Assembly (NCBI RefSeq): GCF_000719095.1
Contig: NZ_JOEH01000021.1
Span: forward strand, 186,001-250,000
Reading direction: 5' to 3'
Origin: Streptacidiphilus jeojiense
GTDB taxonomy: Bacteria; Actinomycetota; Actinomycetes; Streptomycetales; Streptomycetaceae
DNA length: 64,000 nt
Positions within the stretch are counted from its first letter, which is position 1. Every line of letters begins with the position of its first letter. Below the pieces are notes generated by a model. That model worked only from the letters and a program-made list of their open reading frames with translations, was not told the DNA's origin and did not search any database. The translations under genes were made by a program, and so were the position numbers. Positions 27,132-36,054 of the stretch are shown here, in pieces.

Positions 27132-27944
27132 ATGCCTTACGCGAAGACTGCTGACGGCACGTCCGTCTACTACGAGACCCACGGCGAAGGTCCCGCCGTC
27201 GTCCTGGTGCACGGCTCCGGCGGGCACCATGCCGCCTGGTGGCAGCAGGTGTCGGCGCTGAGCCGCCGCTACACCGTGGTCACCCTGGACCTGCGCGGCT
27301 TCGGCCGCACCTCGGACGCGGCCGCCGCGGTCGACCTCAGCGAGGGGCTGGACGCCGGGCTGTTCCCCGGCGACATCATCGCGGTGCTCAAGGACGCCGG
27401 GATCGACCGGGCCGTGCTGGCCGGCCAGTCCATCGGCGCGGTGGCCGCGCTGCGCGCGGCGCTGGCCGAGCCGGGGCTGGTGGCCGGGGTGGTGCTGGCG
27501 CACTCGCTGGGCGGCATCAGCGACCCCGAGCTGTCCCCGCTGGTCGCCGCCGACCGGGCCGAGGCGGTGAAGCTGCCGGTGCTGGACCGGCTGCTGACCC
27601 GGGCCTTCCGGGAGACCGACCCGGCCAAGACCTTCCTGTTCCGGCAGATGGGCACCTTCAACCGGGCCAAGATGCAGGACCTGCGGAACCTGGACACCGA
27701 CGGCCCGACGGTGGCCGAGATCAACGCCTCCGGCATCCCGATCTACTTCCTGGCCGGCGCGGACGACGCGGTGCTCAGCGGCAAGACCGTGACCCGGGCC
27801 GCCGAACTGCTGGACCACGCGCACCTGGACCTGGTCCCGGACGCGCCGCACGCCATGTACTGGGAGAAGCCGGAGCTGTTCAACGCGGCCCTGGAACGCT
27901 TCCTCCAGCTGGCCTACCCCAACGAGGAGACGGTGACCGCATGA
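27132..27944 (+). CDS. Alpha/beta-fold hydrolase
   Basis: A 270-residue hydrolase. VVLVHGSGGHHAAWW is the oxyanion region, Ser100 in AGQSIGAV the nucleophile, Asp in LAGADDAVLSG and His in PDAPHAMYWEKPE the rest of the triad. Similar enzymes hydrolyse meta-cleavage products, enol lactones or esters. It is four bases after the VOC gene and overlaps the next gene (ATGA). Confidence 0.9.
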   Translation: MPYAKTADGTSVYYETHGEGPAVVLVHGSGGHHAAWWQQVSALSRRYTVVTLDLRGFGRTSDAAAAVDLSEGLDAGLFPGDIIAVLKDAGIDRAVLAGQSIGAVAALRAALAEPGLVAGVVLAHSLGGISDPELSPLVAADRAEAVKLPVLDRLLTRAFRETDPAKTFLFRQMGTFNRAKMQDLRNLDTDGPTVAEINASGIPIYFLAGADDAVLSGKTVTRAAELLDHAHLDLVPDAPHAMYWEKPELFNAALERFLQLAYPNEETVTA

Positions 27945-28405
27945 GCGCCCCATCCCTGGCCCTGGCCACCCGGCTGATCGAGGACGCGCGCAAGCACGCC
28001 ACCGAGCTGGGCAAGGCGCTGAGCATCGCCGTCGTCGACTACGGCGGCTTCATCGTGGCGGTGGAGCGGATGGACGGCGCCCGCCCGATGACCCCGAGCA
28101 TCGCCCTGTCCAAGGCCTACTCGGCGGCCGTGATGCAGCGTCCGACCGTCAAGCTGCAGGGCTGGTCCGCCAGCGACCCGGTCTTCTTCAGCCAGGTCGC
28201 CCGGATGGGCCAGCACCCGATCGTCGCCACCAAGGGCGGCTTCACCCTCAAGCAGGACGACGAGATCATCGGCGGTGTCGGCATCTCCGGCGGCAGCCCC
28301 GACGAGGACGAGGCGATCGTCCGGGCGATCGTCGCCGCCGCCGGCCTGAGCACCGACTTCCCGGACTGGGCCGGCCTCAAGAAGGATGTCGAGAACCGTG
28401 GCTGA
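27941..28405 (+). CDS. HbpS/GlcG family (haem-binding-like) protein
   Basis: A 154-residue protein of the PF03928 family; LATRLIEDARKHATELGKAL, AVVDYGGFIVAVERMDGA and GFTLKQDDEIIGGVGISGG are family features. There is no signal peptide, unlike secreted HbpS. Such proteins recur inside catabolic operons but their role is not established. It is coupled to both neighbours. Confidence 0.85.
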   Translation: MSAPSLALATRLIEDARKHATELGKALSIAVVDYGGFIVAVERMDGARPMTPSIALSKAYSAAVMQRPTVKLQGWSASDPVFFSQVARMGQHPIVATKGGFTLKQDDEIIGGVGISGGSPDEDEAIVRAIVAAAGLSTDFPDWAGLKKDVENRG

Positions 28406-29483
28406 CGACTTCAAGTACCACATCGACCACCACGCGGGCCTGACCCCGCCGGCCGCGCTGCTGGAGGCACGGGCCGCCAACCTGCGCGGCGAGCTGGACG
28501 ACGCCGGGCTGGACGCGGCCGAGGACGCCGCCGTCGCCGAGGCGGTCAGCACCCAGCGCCGGCTGGGCCTGGCGGCGGTCAGCGACGGCTGGTTCCGCAG
28601 GTCCGACCCGCTGAGCGTGGTCCACGACGGTGTCTCCGGCTTCGGGCCGGAGCTGCTCGGCGGGCCGGTGGCGGAGCTGCTCGGCGCTTCGGTCCCGGTG
28701 CGCCGCAGGGCGGTCGGGCCGCTGGAGCGGGCGGCGCGGCTGGCGCAGCACGAGAGCAGCGCCCTGCGCGGGGTCACCGAGTTCCCGCTGCTGGTCTCGC
28801 TGCCGTCGCCCGGCTACGTCGCCGAGCTCTCGGCCGTCGAGGGCGAGCAGCCGAAGGCCGTCGAGGAGGCCGGTGCGGCCCTGGGCGCGATCATCGGTGC
28901 GGAGGTCGCCGCGCTGGCGGCCGAGGGCGTGGCCTACGTACTGCTGCACAACCCGCTCTACGGCTTCCTGCTCAGCGCGCGGGGGGCCGAACGCGCCGCC
29001 GGACTGGGCCTGGACGCCGTCGAGCTGGTGGAGCGGATGCTGGCCGCGGACGCGGCCGTCCTCGACGGCCTGGAGACCCCGGACACCTTCCACCTGGGCC
29101 TGGACCTCAGCACCGGCGGAGCCGCCGACCTCAGCGCCGGCTATGCCGACGCGCCGCTGGCCGTCTTCCAGGAGCGCCAGCCGTTCGACCGGATCTGCGT
29201 CGAGTACCCGGTCCAGGAACAGGCCCGCTTCCCGCTGTCCGGGGTACGCCCCGGCGTCGTGGTCTCACTGGGCCTGGTCGACGTCCGCACCCCCGAACTG
29301 GAGTCGGTGGACGAGATCGTGGCCCGGGTGGACGCCGCAGCCGAACAACTCGACATCGACGACATCGCCCTGTCGACCAACGGCGCCTTCACGGCGGAGA
29401 ACAGCCTGACCGCCAATCAGGAGCGGCTCAAGCTCCAGCTGGTGGAGATGGCAGCGCGGTACTTCTGGGGCAACGAGCTCTGA
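28398..29483 (+). CDS. MetE-like (cobalamin-independent methionine synthase fold) protein, zinc ligands not evident
   Basis: About 361 residues of the UROD/MetE-like barrel. AVSDGWFRRSDP corresponds to the TDGE-RR segment near the N-terminus and VSLGLVDVRTPELESVDEI to the G-vDv---ELE segment near the C-terminus. The zinc-binding positions expected in MetE do not match: the H-x-C stretch reads FHLGLDLS and the final CG motif reads STNGAF. So methyl transfer to a thiol by the usual mechanism looks unlikely. The GTG at 28398 overlaps the preceding stop; an ATG at 28386 is the alternative. It is the last gene before a strong terminator. Confidence 0.75.
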   Translation: MADDFKYHIDHHAGLTPPAALLEARAANLRGELDDAGLDAAEDAAVAEAVSTQRRLGLAAVSDGWFRRSDPLSVVHDGVSGFGPELLGGPVAELLGASVPVRRRAVGPLERAARLAQHESSALRGVTEFPLLVSLPSPGYVAELSAVEGEQPKAVEEAGAALGAIIGAEVAALAAEGVAYVLLHNPLYGFLLSARGAERAAGLGLDAVELVERMLAADAAVLDGLETPDTFHLGLDLSTGGAADLSAGYADAPLAVFQERQPFDRICVEYPVQEQARFPLSGVRPGVVVSLGLVDVRTPELESVDEIVARVDAAAEQLDIDDIALSTNGAFTAENSLTANQERLKLQLVEMAARYFWGNEL

Positions 29484-29492
29484 CCGCGGGCG

Positions 29493-29542
29493 GGTGCTGT
29501 CCAGCGAGCGACCGGGGGGACGCTCGCCGGGCAGCACCTTTT
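29493..29542. terminator. Strong hairpin terminator between convergent operons
   Basis: An 18-base stem (29493-29510 with 29521-29538, two G:U-type mismatches) with a 10-base loop is followed by TTTT. It closes the catabolic operon on the plus strand and can also stop the LacI transcript coming the other way. Confidence 0.85.
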
Positions 29543-29568
29543 GCGTTGCGCCGGACGGCGGCGCCCGG

Positions 29569-30591
29569 TCACGCCGACTCGCGTACCACCAGGCGGCAGG
29601 GGACCTGGTGCAGTCCCGGGCTGGGGTTGGTGTCGATGGCCTCCAGCAGGCGCAGGGCCGCGATCCGGCCGATCTCGACCAGGTCGACGTCGATGGTGGT
29701 CAGCGGGGGGCGGGCGGCCAGGGTCATGGTGTCCCAGTTGTCGTAGCCCACCACCGCGACCTGTTCCGGCACCGGCACGCCGCGTTCGCGCAGGGTGTCG
29801 GTGACCCCTCGGGCGATCTGGTCGTTGCCGCAGAAGATGGCGTCCGTGTCGGGCGCCGCGCGCAGCACCGCGTCCGCGGCGCGGCGGCCCCAGGCCTCGC
29901 TCCAGTCGCCGAAGTGCACGCGCCCGGTGGAGAGTTCGAGGGACGCCTGCTGCAGCAGGCTGGTGGTGAAGCGGGCCCGGTCGCTGGCGGCGGCGTGGTG
30001 CGCCGGTCCGGTGACATGGGCGATCCGGGTGCGGCCGGAGCCGAGCAGGTAGTCGACGGCCAGCTGGCAGCCGTGTCTCTCGTCGGAGACCACCGAGGTG
30101 TCGGCCGGGTCGGTCGACGGTGACAGGGCGTAGACCACCGGGATCTCCCTGACCCCGGTCAGCGGCGGACGCGGATCGGTGCGGCGGCCGGTGACGATGA
30201 TGCCGTCCACCCGACGGTCCATCAGATTGCCCAGATGGTGCTGCTCGCGGATCTGGTCGCCCCTGGTGTCGCAGAGCAGCACCGAGATCTTCCCGGCGCC
30301 CAGCGCGTCCTCCGCGCCCAGCAGGACCGGGGTGCTGAAGCGGCCGATGCCGTCGGTGGTCATCAGCCCGACGGTCCAGCTGCGCCCGGTGTGCAGGCTC
30401 TGGGCCTGCGGGTTGGGGCGGAAGTCCAGGGCCTGGACGGCGTCCAGCACGCGTTGGCGGGTCTCGGGACGCATCCTGCCGTTGCCACTGAGGGCTTTGG
30501 ACGCGGTCCCGACGCTCACACCGGCGAGCGTGGCCACGTCCGTGAGGGTGGTGGCCCTCGTCCTGGCGGGAGAGCGAACCGGGTCCGACAC
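29569..30591 (-). CDS. LacI-family transcriptional regulator
   Basis: A 340-residue LacI/GalR repressor. The N-terminal TLTDVATLAGVSVGTASKAL is the helix-turn-helix with the minor-groove hinge after it; the rest is a type I binding-protein fold (VDGIIVTGRR, AIFCGNDQIARGV, VGYDNWDTM). The GTG at 30591 is preferred because AAAGGA lies about seven bases upstream; a GTG at 30609 would place that site inside the gene. It is divergent from the GH127 arabinofuranosidase and most likely represses that operon, responding to an arabinose-containing sugar. Confidence 0.92.
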   Translation of the reverse strand: MSDPVRSPARTRATTLTDVATLAGVSVGTASKALSGNGRMRPETRQRVLDAVQALDFRPNPQAQSLHTGRSWTVGLMTTDGIGRFSTPVLLGAEDALGAGKISVLLCDTRGDQIREQHHLGNLMDRRVDGIIVTGRRTDPRPPLTGVREIPVVYALSPSTDPADTSVVSDERHGCQLAVDYLLGSGRTRIAHVTGPAHHAAASDRARFTTSLLQQASLELSTGRVHFGDWSEAWGRRAADAVLRAAPDTDAIFCGNDQIARGVTDTLRERGVPVPEQVAVVGYDNWDTMTLAARPPLTTIDVDLVEIGRIAALRLLEAIDTNPSPGLHQVPCRLVVRESA

Positions 30592-30678
30592 GGGCAATCC
30601 TTTTCTCACTTGGGCTTGGTTCCCTCATAGTGCCAGCGAAGACCCGTGCTGACCAGTCGTGGGCAGACGAAAACCCGT

Positions 30679-30688
30679 CTTGCGCAAG
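30679..30688. promoter_or_regulatory. Candidate LacI-family operator (TTGCGCAA type)
   Basis: CTTGCGCAAG is a perfect 10-base palindrome with the central CG step typical of LacI-family sites. It lies immediately upstream of the -35 box of the GH127 promoter and within the LacI/GH127 divergent region. Confidence 0.55.
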
Positions 30689-30691
30689 CCC

Positions 30692-30720
30692 TTGACGGCC
30701 CGCCAGGTTGACCTTACGTT
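30692..30720 (+). promoter_or_regulatory. Putative promoter of the GH127/ABC operon
   Basis: TTGACG (30692-30697) and TACGTT (30715-30720) with a 17-base spacer form a strong housekeeping-type promoter. An inverted repeat, TGGAAA (30728-30733) and TTTCCA (30747-30752), lies just downstream over the likely start of transcription and is a second operator candidate. Confidence 0.6.
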
Positions 30721-30789
30721 TCCGGCTTGGAAAAGGTTTGCTCAGCTTTCCAGCTCTCCTGCTTTCCCGGCAACGAACTTGGGAGTTCC

Positions 30790-32778
30790 ATGTCCCGCAC
30801 CGTCCCCACCTCCACCTCCACCTCAACCGCGACTGGTCCGGTCCGGCTCGGCCCGCAGGCGCGGGCCGCTCTGCGACCCACGGCCGGGCCGACGGTGACC
30901 GCGGGGTTCTGGGCCGAACGACGGCTGGCCAATGCCCGGGTGAGCATCCCGCAGGGCCCGGAGCTGCTCGAATCCGCCGGCAATCTGCACAATCTGCGTC
31001 TGGTCGCCGGAGCCGAGGAGGGGGCCTTCGAGGGCCACTACCCCTTCGTGGACTCCGACGTCTACAAGTGGCTGGAGGCCGCGTCCTGGCAGCTGGCCCA
31101 GGGCGACGGCGACACCGGCGCGCTGGCCGCCGAGGTCGAGCGCATCATCGCGCTGGTCGCGCAGGCGCAGGAGGACGACGGCTACCTCAACACCTGGTTC
31201 CAGACCGGAAAGGGCGAGGGCCGCTACTCGGACCTGCGCTGGGGCCACGAGCTCTACTGCGCGGGCCACCTTATCCAGGCCGCCGTCGCGCACCACCGGG
31301 CCACCGGGGGCGGGCAACTGCTCGCCGTCGCACGGCGTTTCGCCGACCACATCGACTCCGTCTTCGGACCGGAGCACAGCGGGCGGCCGATCGACGGCTT
31401 CGACGGCCACCCCGAGGTGGAGACCGCCCTGGTGGAGCTGTACCGGGAGACCGGCGAGCAGCGCTACCTGGACCTGGCCGGCTACTTCGTGGACCGGCAC
31501 GGCCACGGGCTGCACGGCAACGAGGCCTACTGCCAGGACCGGGTCCCGCTGCGTGAGGCGGAGACGGTGGAGGGCCACGCGGTGCGCCAGCTCTACCTGC
31601 TGGCCGCCGCCGCCGACCTGGCGACGGAGACCGGCGAGGCTGCGCTGACCGAGGCGTCCGAGCGGCTCTGGCACGCCATGGCCACCACCAAGACCCATCT
31701 GACCGGCGGGGTCGGCGCGCACCACGACAAGGAGGACTTCGGCGACCCCTACGAACTCCCCAACGAGCGCGCCTACTGCGAGACCTGTGCCGCCATCGCC
31801 TCGATCCAGTTCAGCTGGCGGCTGGCCCTGCTCACCGGGCGGGCCCGGTACAGCGACCTGATCGAGCGCACCCTGTTCAACGGTTTCCTGGCCGGGGTCT
31901 CGCTGGACGGGGAGACCTGGCTGTACGTCAATCCGCTCCAGGTGCGCGACGGTTACGTCGACGCCGGCGGCGACCAGTCGTCGCGCCGCACCCGCTGGTT
32001 CCGCTGCGCCTGCTGCCCGCCGAACGTGATGCGGCTGCTGGCCAGCCTGGAGCACTACCTCAGCTCCACCGACGGGAACGGCCTGCAACTGCACCAGTAC
32101 GCCTCGGGCCGTTTCAGCGGGGACGCCGCCGGCGCGCCCGCAGTTGTGAGCGTTAACACCGACTATCCGCGGGACGGCCGGATCCGGGTCACCGTGGAGC
32201 AGAGCCCCGAGCAGCCGTGGACGCTGTCGCTGCGCATCCCGGAGTGGTGCGACCGCTACTCGCTCCGGCACGGCGGCAGCGGCGACCCGGTCGCCGAAGC
32301 CGAAGCCGTCGCCGCCGAGGGGTGGCTGCGGGTGGAGCGGACCTGGGCGCCCGGGGACGAGGTGGTCCTGGAGCTCGACCTGACCCCGCGTCTGGTGGTC
32401 GCCGACCCGCGGGTCGACGCGGTGCGCGGCTGCGCGGCGATCGAGCGCGGCCCGCTGGTGTACTGCCTGGAACAGGCCGACCACCCCGGCGGCGGGCTCG
32501 ACGACGTGTCGATCGACCCGGCCGTCCCGCTCACCGTCAAGGAGCGCCCCGACCTGCTCGGCGGCGTGGTCACCGTCCTCGCGGCCGGCAACCGGAGCAC
32601 TCCGCCGCCCACCGCGTCCGGCTGGTGGCCCTACCGCGCCCGTCCGGAGGCGCAGGGCGAGGGCGGTCCCGTGCCGGCCCCGGACGGGGGGACCGCCATC
32701 GAGCTGACCGCCATCCCGTACTACGCCTGGGCCAACCGGAGCAGCGGCGCCATGCGCATCTGGCTGCCGACCGACTGA
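30790..32778 (+). CDS. GH127 beta-L-arabinofuranosidase
   Basis: A 662-residue enzyme of glycoside hydrolase family 127, which uses a zinc-bound cysteine as nucleophile. The zinc/nucleophile set is present: Glu331 and Cys333 in AYCETCAAIAS, and Cys408-Cys409 in RCACCPPNVMR. No signal peptide is seen, so it acts inside the cell on imported oligosaccharides. The ATG at 30790 follows GGGAG. It is the first gene of an operon with the ABC binding protein and permeases downstream and is probably repressed by the divergent LacI protein. Known members cut beta-1,2-linked arabinofuranose from plant hydroxyproline-rich glycoproteins. Confidence 0.92.
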   Translation: MSRTVPTSTSTSTATGPVRLGPQARAALRPTAGPTVTAGFWAERRLANARVSIPQGPELLESAGNLHNLRLVAGAEEGAFEGHYPFVDSDVYKWLEAASWQLAQGDGDTGALAAEVERIIALVAQAQEDDGYLNTWFQTGKGEGRYSDLRWGHELYCAGHLIQAAVAHHRATGGGQLLAVARRFADHIDSVFGPEHSGRPIDGFDGHPEVETALVELYRETGEQRYLDLAGYFVDRHGHGLHGNEAYCQDRVPLREAETVEGHAVRQLYLLAAAADLATETGEAALTEASERLWHAMATTKTHLTGGVGAHHDKEDFGDPYELPNERAYCETCAAIASIQFSWRLALLTGRARYSDLIERTLFNGFLAGVSLDGETWLYVNPLQVRDGYVDAGGDQSSRRTRWFRCACCPPNVMRLLASLEHYLSSTDGNGLQLHQYASGRFSGDAAGAPAVVSVNTDYPRDGRIRVTVEQSPEQPWTLSLRIPEWCDRYSLRHGGSGDPVAEAEAVAAEGWLRVERTWAPGDEVVLELDLTPRLVVADPRVDAVRGCAAIERGPLVYCLEQADHPGGGLDDVSIDPAVPLTVKERPDLLGGVVTVLAAGNRSTPPPTASGWWPYRARPEAQGEGGPVPAPDGGTAIELTAIPYYAWANRSSGAMRIWLPTD

Positions 32779-32810
32779 AGAACCGTCAGCACCACCCCTG
32801 TCCCATTCCC

Positions 32811-32825
32811 GTGTCGTACCGACAC
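32811..32825. repeat. Short inverted repeat before the binding-protein gene
   Basis: GTGTCG (32811-32816) and CGACAC (32820-32825) with a 3-base loop lie 24 bases before the ATG at 32849. It could act as an mRNA stabiliser or partial attenuator between the enzyme and transporter genes. Confidence 0.4.
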
Positions 32826-32848
32826 CGCAGACAACGAGGTCTACCAGC

Positions 32849-34102
32849 ATGAGACATCTGAGCCGTACCCTCCTGGCCACCCTGCTGGCCACCGGCACGC
32901 TCGCCTCCGCAGTCGCCTGTTCCTCCGGCGGCGGCTCGGCGACCGGTTCCGGAACCGCCAAGGCGTCCACGTACACCTTCTGGGACCCGTACCCGCAGTT
33001 CGACGCCGGCTCCGCCTGGGCCAAGCTGGTCGCCTCGTGCGGCACCCAGGCCGGGGTGACCGTCAAGCGCACCGGGATGGACACCACCGACCTGGGCAAC
33101 AAGGCCCTGCTCGCCGCCCAGCAGGGCAACGCCCCGGACGTGATGCTGGTCGACAACCCGGTGGTGTCCACGCTGGTGCAGGCCGGAATCCTGAACAAGA
33201 CCAGCGACCTGGGCCTGGACACCTCCGCGATCCAGGCGAACATCATCGGCGCCGGGACGGTCGACGGCTCCGCCTACGGCATCCCGATCGGGGCCAACAC
33301 CCTGGCGCTGTACTACAACAAGAACGTGCTGAAGGCCGCCGGGGTGGACCCGACGGCGATCAAGGACTGGGCCTCGCTCACCGCGGCGCTGAACAAGGTC
33401 AAGGCCGCCGGCAAGAAGGGCATCACCTTCTCCGCGATCGGCACCGAGGAGGGCAGCTTCCAGTTCCTGCCCTGGTTCTGGGGCGCCGGCGGCGACCTGA
33501 CCAAGCTGAACAACGCCAACGGCGCAGCCGCGCTGTCGCTGTGGAAGGGCTGGGTCTCCGACGGGCTGGCCCCCAACGACGTGCTCAGCAACACCCAGAC
33601 CACCAGCTGGCAGGAGTTCGCCACCGGGCAGTACGCCTTCGGCGAGAACGGCACCTGGCAGCTGGCCAACGCCGACAAGGCCGGGTTCCCGTACGGCGTG
33701 ATCAGCATCCCGGCGCAGAACGGCGGGGCAGCCCCGGCGCCGACCGGCGGCGAGTTCGTCACCGTCCCGGTGCAGAAGGACTCCTCCCGGTACGACACCA
33801 CCAAGAAGATCGTCACCTGCCTGACCAGCTCCGCCAACCTGCTCTCCACCGACACCACGCTGTCCTACATCGCGCCCACCAGCGCGGTGCAGACCCAGCA
33901 GGTGGCGGCCAACGCCGAGTTGAAGCCCTGGGTGACCGCGGTGGCCGCGGCCAAGGGGCGGACCAGCGGCGGTCTGGGCACCAAGTACCCGGTGATCTCC
34001 GAGCAGATGTGGACCGCGGTGCAGTCGGCGCTGTCCGGCGGCAAGAGCCCGCAGGCCGCCCTCGACGCGGCGCAGACCGCCGTCGCCAACCACCAGGGCT
34101 GA
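32849..34102 (+). CDS. Extracellular solute-binding lipoprotein, family 1 (oligosaccharide type)
   Basis: A 417-residue type II binding protein for carbohydrates, like MalE. The signal is followed by Cys24 in a slightly atypical lipobox (AVAC). The mature part has YTFWDPYPQF near its start, AYGIPIGANTLALYYNK, the hinge segment common to family 1 proteins, and FGENGTWQLAN. Placed after GH127 and before two permeases, it should bind the arabinose-containing oligosaccharide. Confidence 0.92.
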   Translation: MRHLSRTLLATLLATGTLASAVACSSGGGSATGSGTAKASTYTFWDPYPQFDAGSAWAKLVASCGTQAGVTVKRTGMDTTDLGNKALLAAQQGNAPDVMLVDNPVVSTLVQAGILNKTSDLGLDTSAIQANIIGAGTVDGSAYGIPIGANTLALYYNKNVLKAAGVDPTAIKDWASLTAALNKVKAAGKKGITFSAIGTEEGSFQFLPWFWGAGGDLTKLNNANGAAALSLWKGWVSDGLAPNDVLSNTQTTSWQEFATGQYAFGENGTWQLANADKAGFPYGVISIPAQNGGAAPAPTGGEFVTVPVQKDSSRYDTTKKIVTCLTSSANLLSTDTTLSYIAPTSAVQTQQVAANAELKPWVTAVAAAKGRTSGGLGTKYPVISEQMWTAVQSALSGGKSPQAALDAAQTAVANHQG

Positions 34103-34164
34103 GCGGGACCCCCTTCGAGGGCCTGTCCCTGGACGTCGCCACCGCACCGAGGAGCCCCGTCAGC

Positions 34165-35157
34165 ATGACCACCGTCCGAGCCGATCGCCTCCAGCGGTCA
34201 CCAGCCACGTCCAGGGCGACCCCCGCCGAACCGACCGAACCGCTCGACCCCGCCGCGCGGACCCGGCGGCGCCGGCAGCGCCGCCGCAGCCAGCTCACCG
34301 CTTGGGCGTTCATCGCGCCCCTGGTCGGCTACCTCGCCGCCTTCTACCTCTATCCGCTGTACCGCAACCTCGATCTGAGCCTGCACCACTACACGGTCCG
34401 CTCCTTCGTCGACAACGACGCCCCGTTCTCGGGCTGGGCCAACTACTCCCAGGTGCTGCACGACCCGACGTTCTGGCCGGCCATGCGCAACACCATGGTG
34501 TTCACGCTGGTGTCGATCCTGCTGCAGTACGCGGCCGGACTGGCGCTGGCGGTCTTCTTCAACCGCGGCTTCCGGCTGTCCGGCACGCTGCGGGCGCTGT
34601 TCCTGGTGCCCTGGCTGCTCCCGCTGATCGTGTCCTCCTCGACCTGGGCCTGGATGCTCAACAGCGAGTCCGGGGTGGTCAACTACGGTCTGCACCTGGT
34701 GGGGCTTGCGCCGGTGGACTGGCTCACCTCGCCCAGCTGGGCGCTGACCTCGGTGATCGTCGCCAACATCTGGATCGGCATCCCGTTCAACCTGGTGATC
34801 CTCTACAGCGGCCTGCAGAACATCCCCGGCGAGCTCTACGAGGCGGCCTCGCTCGACGGCGCCGGGACCTGGCAGCAGTTCCGCCGGATCACCTTCCCGC
34901 TGCTGCGGCCGGTCTCGGCGATCACCCTGCTGCTCGGCCTGGTCTACACGCTCAAGGTCTTCGACCTGATCTGGATCATGACCAAGGGCGGTCCCGGGAA
35001 CGCCTCGTCCACCCTGGCCACCTGGTCCTACCGGTTCGGATTCGGCTCGCTGCTGCCGCAGTTCGGCCCCGGGGCCGCGGTCGGCAACATCCTCATCCTG
35101 ATCGCCCTGGTCTTCGGCCTGCTCTACATCCGCGTCCAGAGGAGGCAGAACGCATGA
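34165..35157 (+). CDS. Carbohydrate ABC permease, MalF/UgpA type
   Basis: A 330-residue permease with six helices after a 45-residue basic cytoplasmic end. The EAA loop, ELYEAASLDGAGTWQQFRRITFP, is intact and contacts an ATPase. GGAG ten bases before the ATG sets the start. The stop overlaps the start of the second permease. No ATPase gene is in the operon; streptomycete sugar importers of this class commonly use a shared ATPase (MsiK), which is the probable case here. Confidence 0.92.
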   Translation: MTTVRADRLQRSPATSRATPAEPTEPLDPAARTRRRRQRRRSQLTAWAFIAPLVGYLAAFYLYPLYRNLDLSLHHYTVRSFVDNDAPFSGWANYSQVLHDPTFWPAMRNTMVFTLVSILLQYAAGLALAVFFNRGFRLSGTLRALFLVPWLLPLIVSSSTWAWMLNSESGVVNYGLHLVGLAPVDWLTSPSWALTSVIVANIWIGIPFNLVILYSGLQNIPGELYEAASLDGAGTWQQFRRITFPLLRPVSAITLLLGLVYTLKVFDLIWIMTKGGPGNASSTLATWSYRFGFGSLLPQFGPGAAVGNILILIALVFGLLYIRVQRRQNA

Positions 35158-35966
35158 CCCGCTCCCGCACCAGGACGGCCGTCGGCGTCGTGCTCACCGC
35201 ACTGATGCTGTTCCCGGTCTACTGGATGGTCAATGTCTCGCTGACGCCGCAGCAGGACATGCGCAAGGACCCGCCGGACCTCTTCCCGCTGCATCCCACC
35301 TTCCAGGGCTACCAGGCCGTCCTCAACGACCAGCTGCCCTATCTGCTCACCAGCCTGCTGATCGGCCTGGGCACCGTGGCGCTGACCCTCGCGGTCTCCG
35401 CCCCGGCCGCCTATGCGCTGGCCAGGCTGCGCCCCCGGGGCGGCGGGGTGCTCGGCATGGTGCTGCTGATCGCGCAGATGATCCCCGGCATCGTGATGGC
35501 CATGGGATTCTACGGGATCTTCCTCAACTACGGTCTGATGAACACCTGGTGGGGCCTGATCGTGGCCGACTCCACCATCGCCGTCCCGTTCGGCGTGATG
35601 ATCTTCACCGCGTTCATGTCCGGCATCCCGGACGAGCTGACCGCCGCCGCGCTGATCGACGGCGCCGGCAGCGTCCGCACCTTCTGGTCGGTGGTGCTGC
35701 CGGTCAGCCGCAACGCGCTGGTGACCGTCTCGCTGTTCAGCTTCCTGTGGGCCTGGTCCGACTTCGTCTTCGCCAACACCCTCGACAGCGGCGGCTCCAT
35801 GCAGCCGATCACCCTCGGCATCTACCGCTACATCGGCAACAACAACCAGGAGTGGAACGCCATCATGGCCACCGCCGTGGTGGCCTCGATCCCCGCCGCG
35901 CTCCTGCTCGTGCTGGCCCAGCGCTATGTCGCGGCCGGCGTCACCGCCGGTGCGGTCAAGGACTGA
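35154..35966 (+). CDS. Carbohydrate ABC permease, MalG type
   Basis: A 270-residue six-helix permease partnering the one just upstream (ATGA overlap). The EAA-type loop reads DELTAAALIDGAGSVRTFWSVVLP. The first helix follows a short basic end. It is the last transporter gene; the secreted glycosidase starts 88 bases on and may be read from the same transcript. Confidence 0.92.
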   Translation: MTRSRTRTAVGVVLTALMLFPVYWMVNVSLTPQQDMRKDPPDLFPLHPTFQGYQAVLNDQLPYLLTSLLIGLGTVALTLAVSAPAAYALARLRPRGGGVLGMVLLIAQMIPGIVMAMGFYGIFLNYGLMNTWWGLIVADSTIAVPFGVMIFTAFMSGIPDELTAAALIDGAGSVRTFWSVVLPVSRNALVTVSLFSFLWAWSDFVFANTLDSGGSMQPITLGIYRYIGNNNQEWNAIMATAVVASIPAALLLVLAQRYVAAGVTAGAVKD

Positions 35967-36054
35967 ACCGCCGCCGGCCCCTCGTACCGCTCCTCCGCAC
36001 CACGGCACCAACCGCCCGGCACCACCCACCCGGCACCCGTCAGGAGAGCACCCC

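Noticed and set aside
30823..33246. An 807-codon minus-strand frame across GH127 and the binding protein
   Set aside because: It spans two well-supported plus-strand genes and has only low-complexity Gly/Val/Gln composition.
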